DNA of 19,203 nucleotides from Basidiobolus heterosporus B8920 (Eukaryota; Basidiobolomycota; Basidiobolomycetes; Basidiobolales; Basidiobolaceae): positions 1 through 19,203 of the forward strand of contig JNET01030157.1 in NCBI GenBank assembly GCA_000697455.1, written 5' to 3'. Numbering within the stretch: the stretch's first letter is position 1; each line of letters starts with the position of its first letter. The notes beneath the pieces are model-generated. The model ran no database searches, had not been told where the DNA came from, and saw only the letters and a list, made by a program, of their open reading frames with translations. Made by a program: the position numbers and the translations under genes. Shown one piece after another: positions 1 through 8,251 of this stretch.

Positions 1-623
1 TTATGAGATATTTGTCAAAGTTGAAATGCGTAACATCAATTTAGATTAATTACAAGATTATGAAATGTTTGATTTATGAAAAATCTTAAACATGTCAAAA
101 TGAGCTGAAACTTCTACAGTATGCTCTTAGAGCCCTCTAGAATGGTACATAATAGTTTCTTTATTTACTTCTAACAAAAGGTATAAATACCTGTCTTTAT
201 TACAATACAACATCAAGTGAAAGTACAACAACTTCTTAATATCCAAAGTCACCTCCAATATCACTATTTTCACTTTCAGCAGAAATAAGGTTAGTTTAGC
301 ACCTAAGTAGGCATATAATTAGGTATGAAACTTATGTCATATATTTATGAGATGTATGTCAAAGCTCAAATGTGTAACATCATTTTGGATTAATTACAAG
401 ATTATGAAACATTGGATTGCTGTGAAATCTTGACCATATCCAAGTGAGCTAAGCTTTTAGAGTATGTTGCTAAAATCCTCTAGAGTAATCTATAGTAGCT
501 TCTATATTTAGTTTTCACAAAAAAGATGAATATCTTTCTTTATTACAATAAAACATCAAGTGAAAGTATAACTTGTTAATATCCAAAGTCACTTTCAATA
601 TCACTATTTTCACCTTCAACAGA
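1..623. repeat. Imperfect tandem duplication, two ~283-bp copies
   Basis: Copy 1 (1-283) and copy 2 (345-623) align along their length with an offset of 344 falling to 340 bases. They share blocks such as GGATTAATTACAAGATTATG / AGATTAATTACAAGATTATG, ACATCAAGTGAAAGTA and ATATCCAAAGTCAC, separated by scattered substitutions and small indels, so the duplication is not recent. A spacer of about 60 bases lies between them. On the minus strand both copies can be read as a short coding tail ending at a stop (stops at 236-238 and 576-578): copy 1 ends ENSDIGGDFGY and copy 2 ends ENSDIESDFGY. This suggests a duplicated 3' gene end plus 3' UTR. The left edge may be cut by the window. No transposon termini were seen. 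Confidence 0.75.
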
Positions 624-846
624 TCTAAGCCCAAACTCATCAACTGTTGTACTTCAATGCTATCTCAATGGCATTCACTGAACTGGAAATCCATCATTTC
701 ATGTTAGTAGTAAGTAGATATATATACAACATCAATCTATTAGGGGAGTTACCATATGAATAATTTCAAAGCTAAAGTTCCCATTTGATCTATACCTGAG
801 ATTTGGTTGGAAATCACCAAATTCGGGAATTCCCTCGATACTAGAG
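624..846. other. Non-coding stretch, nothing recognised
   Basis: This is AT-rich DNA between the duplicated repeat and the telomere-like array. A 74-codon minus-strand reading frame (732-956) crosses the array and owes its Pro-Asn/Pro-Tyr run to the CCCTAA/CCCTTA repeats, so it is not taken as a gene. The stretch probably holds part of the upstream region of the RnpA-like gene. Confidence 0.5.
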
Positions 847-876
847 TAAGGGTAAGGGTAAGGGTTAGGGTTAGGG
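847..876 (+). repeat. Interstitial telomere-like array next to a start codon
   Basis: Five hexamers lie head to tail: three TAAGGG (847-864) followed by two TTAGGG (865-876). The array ends 19 bases before the ATG at 896, with the G-rich strand as the coding strand. Arrays of this kind are known in other eukaryotes as binding sites for Myb-type telobox factors (for example yeast Tbf1) in promoters of translation genes. A role here is inferred. Confidence 0.7.
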
Positions 877-895
877 TGAAGGAAAGGTCTAAGTG

Positions 896-1629
896 ATGGA
901 TGAATTATCGAGTGACTTGGTTCACACGTTTCTTTCGATGGCTTTCTTTGCCTCACTCACCCTTCAAGCCAAACGATTACACCATGTTTGCGGGGATTTC
1001 ATACCACAACTAATGTCCTCCAGAGGAAACATGGTTCATACAGATTTGTTTAGTTTGAAAGCACGTCCCTGGAAAGTGAACGAGGTTATATTGTGTAAGT
1101 GGAGGGGGGGAAGGGATTTTTTTTGTAAGTTCCTTTGGTTTGTTTCAACCACTCACACCATCTATTTTTTTCTCCTCTTCTTGTTAAGCTAGAAAAACTC
1201 AGAAACCTATCACTACGTTTAGAGTCACTTATTTGGTCTCGAAAAAGAAAGTCAGTAAAACGGCGGTGGTAAGGAACCGAGTTAGTCGTCGTATAAAACA
1301 AGCAACTATCAAAGTGATGCCGGAATATGCCAAGTCAGGCAAGTTTTGGTGATGCATACTCACTTACTTCCAAAGACCCCCTCCCCGTTAATGTACAAAG
1401 GTTTTTATTAGGCTTTGACTACGCGTTCATCCCACGGTTAGGCATTCTCGGGGTAGAGTGGAACTCATTATTAGACCAACTTAAAAAGGTGTTGACTAGT
1501 CCAAAACTTTACGGAAAATCTCTGAATCCTTTCCCAAAACGTCCCAGTCTCATGATGAAGGGAGACAAAGAGCGACGGGGTATTCAAGCAGGAAAGTCGG
1601 TCACTGTCAATAGGCCTTATACTAAATAA
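896..1629 (+). CDS. RnpA-like protein (bacterial-type RNase P protein fold)
   Basis: Three exons, 896-1094, 1189-1338 and 1412-1629, give 188 residues. The first intron is GT-AG (94 bases); the second is GC-AG (AG|GCAAGT donor, 73 bases, ending TTTTTATTAG). The joined protein reads like RnpA throughout. It has an N-terminal basic segment (AKRLHH), then a strand with FRVTYLVSKK (77-86) and the family signature VVRNRVSRRIKQA (93-105, RNR at 95-97). KSGFDYAFIPRLGI follows, corresponding to the usual GYDYVVIARPG, and then an amphipathic helix. In bacteria RnpA binds RNase P RNA and helps process pre-tRNA 5' leaders. A mitochondrial or nuclear role here is inferred, and no clear presequence is visible. 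An in-frame TAA at 890-892 makes ATG 896 the start unless an upstream exon exists. About 50 C-terminal residues extend beyond the bacterial length. Another S5-fold mitochondrial protein is the main alternative. Confidence 0.72.
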
Positions 1630-1718
1630 AGCAATGTTCTTATCTTCGTTTGTCCCTATGTGCTTACTCCAACTTTGCCATGACCCTTTCTAAAAGCCGG
1701 TGGAGGTGTGGATGAAGA

Positions 1719-2746
1719 TTACTGGTGTGCGTGATGCTTTGAGCAAAAGTCTACTCGAGCTTGCAGATTAAATGCACGTGATTGTAAAGTCTCAACCTCA
1801 TCATCCAATGTTGCTATCAAGCGATCAGATTCTAGGAAAACAAGACAAGAAGGGATGAGTAATCCAAGCAAGAGGTCGAAGGGAGTACTCAGGACGTCTA
1901 TTTACCAAGAAGATTTTCTTTCAGCTCATCGAGGAGATTTTTCTGCATAGCGATTTCCAATTCATACTGGGCTACTCGATCCTGACACAACCTTTTCCCC
2001 AATTCATCATTTTCATGTTGTAAACTGCGACATTTGGCTAGTAAACGCTTTCCGGTCAAACTAGTAATCGATATGAATGAAAATTCGGGTATTATTCCAC
2101 TGGATTATTTACCTGGAGGGGGAGAAGTTCACCGCTTCAAGTTCTTCGGTTAATTGTTGTATCTTGGCCCCTTTCTTCCCCAGTTCTTTCTTCATTGACA
2201 CAAATAAATCATTGATAGTTGGGTCCAAGAGCTTCCTTCGCATATCATGTGTTTCTGGGTGAAGGTTCTGAGCCAACGTCCGAAATTCTCCCTGCAGAAG
2301 TACGACGTATTCAACATCAACAAAGAACGGACTGAGTCAAGTTGGATTACGTGAACAAATACCAATACTAGGTCCATATCCTCTTCTTTTGTTACGCTTA
2401 CTTCTACTGTAGGCTTTCCACATTCAATAAGGGAAGCTTCAGAAGGGTCAGTGTTCGTTGAAGGTTGTTTGGCAACCGGGGATATACAAAGGTCCTCCTT
2501 TTCCTCCTGTCTTTGACCACGATGCTACGAATTGAAAAAGACTTGGTAAATGTCAGTCAGACTAAACTAAACCTGCTTGGATTACCTTTTTATACTCTAT
2601 CGTAAGAGAAGTTGCCGAGTCTAGATGGATTTTTTTAGAGGGAGAAAACCCATAGGTTATCTGGGAGTGTAGGGCATAAAAACCAGTGGAGGTCGTTGCA
2701 ACATACCTGCGTGAGTCCTCTTTCTAACCGATTTCTCACTAGACAT
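1719..2746 (-). CDS. WTAP: WTAP/Mum2/FIP37-family m6A methyltransferase subunit
   Basis: Six exons on the minus strand (2746-2707, 2620-2586, 2524-2363, 2291-2113, 2060-1906, 1831-1719) give 227 residues in a continuous frame. No single reading frame is long enough to reveal the gene. Two blocks match animal WTAP closely: LLDPTINDLFVSMKKEL (near residues 97-113) and, after a short gap, GKRLLAKCRSLQHENDELGK followed by a helix ending LDDEVETLQSR (from about 142 to 210). The family is a coiled-coil adaptor of the nuclear METTL3-METTL14 (Ime4) complex and also affects splicing; Mum2 is the yeast member. The first 80 residues are polar and low complexity, without the extra N-terminal helix of human WTAP. 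The stop lies 89 bases from that of the convergent RnpA-like gene. The ATG is chosen because MSSEKSVRKRTHA leads straight into a GTATGT donor. The two N-terminal exons are the least certain. Confidence 0.85.
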
Positions 2747-3251
2747 CGTAATCGGTCAACAGTAAACTTCACCTCAATTCCGAAAGAAATTGGTATATCT
2801 ACGGAAAGGATTTGACCACGATTGGCACAACATGATAAGACTTACTTGGGTTCATGATTCTCTTTCGCTAGATTTTTAGGTAACATTGTTACGGGTACCA
2901 AGTGCATTGGTACTCAATAGCTTATTTCAATATCTAGGGAATTCTCGAGATACCGATCATTTCCCAGGGTGAATGCATGATTTATGAAGGATCGGGATTA
3001 AGGAAAGCGGTACTTGATTTTACCAAACTTCTCCTTGGGGTTTCACAAGACCAACTATTCCCTCTCCCTCTACTACTACCGAAGTACACCTTCCCTTTCA
3101 GAGGACCATATTCTAGTGGACTCCCTCTTCCAACTGACCTTGCTTTTTCCCTTTTTGTTTGGTTGGATTTCTAGCTACCTTATTTCACTTAGAAGAGGGT
3201 TGGCACTTTTATACCTTTTTTAAACCACTTGTTGATAACACTAGCCTAACG
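2747..3251. promoter_or_regulatory. Divergent intergenic region, WTAP and RhoGAP genes
   Basis: These 505 bases separate two divergent start codons, so they should hold both promoters. Pyrimidine-rich patches on the plus strand (3058-3080, 3121-3165) lie upstream of the RhoGAP start, as is common in fungal promoters. Short open frames here are low-complexity Ser/Leu/Phe shadows of these tracts. No TATA box or specific operator could be assigned. Confidence 0.5.
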
Positions 3252-6200
3252 ATGGCGGATTACGAACTAGAAGACGAGCACTGTAACGGTTGTGGCTTAG
3301 TAATCAAGGAGGGAAATGTCATCACGTTGGATGAACGAGTTTGGCACGTCAAGTGGTAAGGCATAACACACTTCACCCAATATCCCACTTTCTTGTATAA
3401 ATATATGGTATTCAACCTCTTGTTCTCAGTTTTCGTTGCTCCAGTTGTAATTCCTCTTTTCAAACGAATTCCAATATTCTTATCTTAAACCACCAACCCG
3501 TCTGTGAAGCTTGCTCACACATTTGTGAGGTGTGTAAAACGCCCATCCTGGAACAAGCCGTTTTGTTAGGTAACATAGTGACCTGGTTGAACATAGATGA
3601 CGTCTTGCTCCATGACTTTCCCTTGACTAACCACTTGTCTAGGTGAGAAAAATACTCCACTAGTTCATCAGCATTGCTTTCAATGCACTTCCTGTCACCT
3701 ACGTCTTGAACCAGACCAATATTTTTCAACCACCAGAGTAAGAAACCGATATTCCACTGAATCACGTGAAGAACTTCCGTTACTCACTTCCATCTTTCTT
3801 GAATTTATCAAGGGTTTTGAATGTTCAAACTGTCATACTTTAACCAATTCAACGAAAGAAATGACTCCTAAAATAACTACCGAAGCATTGTCCACTGATG
3901 AGGTGAGTGAATTGTTTGAAGTGGTTGTTCTTGATAGTCATACAAACTCATATTCACTTTGTCTTTTGATTGGTTAGAAGCGGATTGAACCAGTATCTGA
4001 GGTTTCTCTGGAACCTGTTCAACCTGCGGTTCAGCTAAGTCCCCCTAGAAAATCCCCTTCACCCTCTAGTCGTCCACATATCGAACCACCTACGCGTAGC
4101 TCTTCCATCACCAAAAGACCCACTCGATCCCATTCGCTTCGTACACCAAACGAGCAGAGAAGTAAACTTAAGAAGCGTCAATCGATGATGCCACCTCGAT
4201 CCTATTCAGATATGAGCTTGGATGGACCACCAACACTCCCCCCTTTACCGTTTGTGGATGATGTGGTATTAGAAGAGAACCTCAACGAGATTATCAAAGG
4301 AGTACGGGAAGTTCAAGTGGGCGTGGACGTGGACGAAGAGAATCCTGTCGAAAATACTTATGAAGAAATCAACACCCTGTCTCCTATTCTATCAGATGAG
4401 GAGAAGTCTGGGGAGGATCATTCTACTCATCCCGAAATGGTGAAAGCCAAAGACACGTCTAGCTCCATTAGTCCCGATCTTTCATCTGAGGTGATTTCGT
4501 TGAAGGTTCGTGGTTGAAGGGTACGGGTATTTTCTAGAACATCCTTGTTAATCGTACGTGTAGGCATTGAATAGACAACTGGTGGAGCAGTTAGAACAGG
4601 TAAGGAAGGATCTTCTCAAGGAGGCCAGGCTACGTCAAGATTTACAAGAGAAATACCAAACGTTGGAAGTGGAACGGGATCTCTTATTGCAATCCCATGA
4701 TGAGTATACGAATCAGAAGAAAGAGGCGGTGAATATGTACAAGATACTTACAGATAATATCGAGCATCTATCTGTACAAAAGGAAGAAATGGAAACGGTG
4801 ATTCATGAATTACAAGTTCAAAAAGAGAGTCTCTACTTAGAGCTTGACTCACTTTCTAGAAAAAAGCAGATTGAACTGGATAGGTAAGGAAAAGGATTTC
4901 TAAAGAGATTCAGTTACGTGGTTCCCTTACATGCATTCGCTTCTCTTTAGTTTGTCAATCTCGGATGAGAAAAAACGAGAGTCTTTCTTGATTCTATCGA
5001 ATGGTTATTCAGACCCCGTGAATTATGGCGATATGAACACCAACCCCCCAGCCACTACTCCACCTAAACTGGTGGAACCGTTATCGCCCTCGTTTAACTA
5101 TCCTTTGGAGAAGCCAAATGACGAAAAATCCCGTAGAAGATCAGCAGTGGTCAATCCATACAAGGACTCGGAAAATGCAAGCACAAACCAGAGCCAGAAC
5201 CAGAATCAGAACCTCACCTTCTCGTATGAAGAAAACGAGAGTGAGTATCAACCCGCAAATACTTATACAAACGCATATAATCAGGCCTTAGATGTACCCA
5301 AAGCAGACGCCAAGAAGGAATCCAAGAAGTTCAAATGGATGGGCGGTACCTCCTTTAAATCCAAGGGAAAGCCCAACAGTAACGAAAGAGAACCAGGTAA
5401 GTCGAGGATTGATCCGTTTGATGAGATAAATAATCAACCATGTCTAGACCTAGATGGCAACCATACTCCACCAACCTCAAACCCCCGGGTCAAGTACAAG
5501 AAATCAAGTAGCAGCTCACAGATCAATAACAAGGCGCATACCTTCATCACGCATACATTCATCCGACCCTTGAAATGTGATCACTGCGGGGAGAAGATGT
5601 GGGGACTGCAGAACAAGGAGATGAAATGCCAACGTAAGTTTTGCTAGAACCGTCTTTACTGAGCTTTACTGAGATTTGTCTAGTGTGCGGATTCCATAGC
5701 CACACCAAGTGTTCAGGCGTGGCGGCGTACGACTGCCCAGGGCACATCCAAGTTGAGAAAGCAGGTCAGTGTTGGTTTGTAGCTTTGTAACTTGGGTGAC
5801 AGAAATCTCATTTTGCATCTGTGTTAGTTGTCAATATGTTTGGCAATGAACTAGAAGAGCAGTTGCGATTTGAAGGCAGAGAGATCCCGTTGGTTGTTGA
5901 GCTGTGCATCGATGCGGTGGAGATGAGAGGTAAGGCATTTGTTCGTTGGGAGGTTATCGGAGCATAACTGATGGGTGCATATAACATTGGCGCAGGCATC
6001 ATGCTCGAAGGCATCTACCGGAAATCCGGGCCTACGTCACAAATGCGAGAGATTCAAAGCGCGCTGGCACGTGCGGCGAGTGGAGAAGGGCCGCTGCCCA
6101 ACCTGGGGGATCCCGATGAGTTTAGTGATATCACTGCGGTGACTAGTGTAGTCAAACAGTACTTCCGTGAGCTTCCGATTCCTCTTCTTACCTACGATCT

Positions 6201-6721
6201 GTACAAGGACTTCATGGACGCATTATGTAAGTTCACCAGAAAACATCTATCATGGACATGGGTCACTCACATCCTTCTCCAATAGACATCGACGTCGAGG
6301 AAGAGCGGCTGGCTCAATTTCAAACGATCCTTCACCAGCTGCCAAAGGCTCACTATGATACTCTAAAGTATTTGATCATGCATCTAATCCGGTATGTATC
6401 CAGCAATTAGCCCCAATCCCAGTCACTGCCCTAACCGTCACGTGTCTCTGTAGAGTGCAGGCGTACGAATCTGTCAACCTAATGGGCACCAAGAACTTGG
6501 CAGTAGTGTTTGGGCCCACGCTGATGCGTAGCCTGGATCCCAGTCAGGAGTTCTACGATACAGCTAGAAAGAACGCGGTTGTGGAATACTTGCTTTGTTG
6601 TGCAGAGGATCTGTTCGAGGAAGAGCCTCAGGACTCACCCATCATAACCTACGACTACTATGCAGATCATGAACCAGAGACACAAGAGAATGATTTGATC
6701 GATTTGCAGACATTTACTTAG
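3252..6721 (+). CDS. LIM-LIM-coiled coil-C1-RhoGAP protein (Rga1/Rga2 type)
   Basis: Twelve exons: 3252-3355, 3430-3569, 3643-3737, 3813-3902, 3978-4490, 4564-4883, 4951-5633, 5684-5764, 5828-5929, 5996-6226, 6286-6391, 6454-6721; 910 residues. LIM1 has C11, C14, H32, C35, C38, C41, C60, C63. LIM2 has C67, C70, H90, C93, C96, C99, C117, C120; its last pair needs the intron 3738-3812. A Ser/Pro-rich linker is followed by a coiled coil (about 315-420), a polar stretch, a C1 zinc finger (from H617 through C-x2-C and C-x2-C-x4-H-x2-C) and RhoGAP (about 679-875). The arginine finger R718 lies in EGIYRKSG, and KNLAVVFGPTLM is present. RhoGAPs speed GTP hydrolysis by Rho or Cdc42; in yeast Rga1 and Rga2 act on Cdc42 in polarity. 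The C1 domain may recruit it to membranes. The donor at 4491 has an alternative a few codons downstream. Confidence 0.92.
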
Positions 6722-6770
6722 TTTGTTTCTCCTCTTTTAATTATATACCAAATTCTATAAAGAGTCTATT

Positions 6771-7680
6771 CTACAACACAAATGGAATGATGGCTTTCCT
6801 AGATGTAGGGTAATCCACAAAGGTGGACTTGTACCATCGATGAATTTGAATGGCTCTAGGGGTCAGGTTGGCTGCGGTACAGATTGCGAACAAAGCACCG
6901 GGGATTGAGTGGGTTGCTATAGCGTAGCCAGACCATTCGATGATCTCAAAGAGATAATGAGGACAAGAAACGTATTCAAACAGGTATCCTCTCGGAATCC
7001 TGTACTTGGTTTTCTCCTTATCTTTACCTGGGGTGTAATGACTACGAAGTTTCATTAGAATATTCTCCGATCCAATATTTCCAATCAATCCTAGGAAGAA
7101 TATGGTAGTACCAAGTAGAAAATTAGTTGAGCTAAGGTGTGAATCAGGATACTCTCCAAATACTGCAACCCAACGGCCGTTCATATACCCATTTCCTACA
7201 TTGAAAAAGATCCCACAAAAACAGGCTACCACAGGGATGGGGGAACGGTAGGGTGAACGCCAAACCGAAATGAACGACCGGTTGATGTAATGCGTCAACC
7301 ATAGACCCAAAAATATGTAGCTAGTCATAGTGGGGTGCGGGGATTGAGTCGAGGAACGTACAAAGAAAGAGAGTACATAGATAATAGGCGATATCGCCTC
7401 CATGACCACCCAACCAAGTTTCCCTGGTACCTTACCGAAAGGTACATTATTAGCGAGCATTCCTGTTCGTAAAGGGTTACATTTAGTTCTAGAATTTGGA
7501 GAAGAAGGACTCGTTTTGTTGTGTATGTTTGGGTTTACCGTATGGAGAATTCAAAACGCAGGAAGCGGCTAGAACGATTACTGGGAACAAAACATAGAAA
7601 TAAACCACCCGATTCAGGAGAATGACTTCAGGATCTTCGATACTATGGTTCGTACTATTAGTGAAGGAAAGAAGATCCAT
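6771..7680 (-). CDS. Steroid 5-alpha-reductase family membrane oxidoreductase (SRD5A1-like)
   Basis: Two exons (7680-7539 and 7462-6771, intron of 76 bases) give 277 residues, near the ~260 of SRD5A1/2. The join restores a conserved SPYG motif (G48 spans the intron). Hydrophobic segments run through the protein, as expected for a multi-pass ER enzyme. The C-terminal domain matches human SRD5A1 closely: NVGNGY, then YRIPRGYLFEYVSCPHYL (about 201-218), EIIEWSGYA, and a C-terminus YPTSRKAIIPFVL. The family reduces a C=C bond conjugated to a carbonyl with NADPH. SRD5A1/2 and plant DET2 act on 3-oxo-4-ene steroids, while relatives act on polyprenal (Dfg10) or trans-2-enoyl-CoA (Tsc13). The motif pattern favours the SRD5A1/DET2 branch, but the fungal substrate cannot be read from sequence. 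The stop is 49 bases from the stop of the convergent RhoGAP gene, so the mRNAs probably overlap. Confidence 0.9.
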
Positions 7681-8251
7681 GTTTGCGGTTACAGAAAAGT
7701 TTTTACGAAGACAACCAAGTGACTGTTAAAGCACGAATCCTCATGAAAGAATACTAGTGGAATTTACCCCCAAGTTATCTGCAGATTAAAAAGCTTCGAC
7801 CCTATAGGTTGGCGCTTGAATCTAATCAATTAATTGTTGGTTTATTATATCAGAGACTAAATAACATGTACAAACCACTTAATTTATTAATACAATTGGT
7901 ACACCACGGTCTAGAAATAATTCAAAAGCGAAGGATAATACATGATAATCATTAGAATTGATATAGGTGACTATTTTGAAAGTATTCTAATATGGAGCAG
8001 AAGGGCAGAAGAATGATTGATGGGTTATGGGAGAAGGCTATAAGCTAATGATATAGAGAATAGATAGCTTCGGATTGAGCTTAAATTGCGATGTGGACAG
8101 AAGAGAGTGGTGGCGATTTAACCGAATCCGCAGGGGTATCCACTCGTTCTAGGATGTTATTGTACAATATGCAATGGCAAACCCGTTTCTACATAGAATC
8201 ATGACAATACCTAGTGGTTTTCATTTTACAAGAGCTGGTTGCAGGAGTCCA
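7681..8251. other. Intergenic region upstream of the reductase gene
   Basis: These 571 bases lie between two minus-strand genes. They should hold the reductase promoter (right of 7680) and the 3' UTR of the KH gene (left of 8252). The sequence is AT-rich, with patches such as AATTAATTGTTGGTTTATTA near 7830-7850. No reading frame, repeat or RNA gene was recognised. Confidence 0.5.

Noticed and set aside
732-956. Minus-strand 74-codon frame with Pro-Asn and Pro-Tyr repeats
   Set aside because: The repeats are a translation of the telomere-like array, and the frame overlaps exon 1 of the RnpA-like gene on the other strand.
5397-5402. GTAAGT inside RhoGAP exon 7 as a possible donor
   Set aside because: The frame stays open through it to the C1 domain and no intron is needed. 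It could still be used in an alternative transcript.
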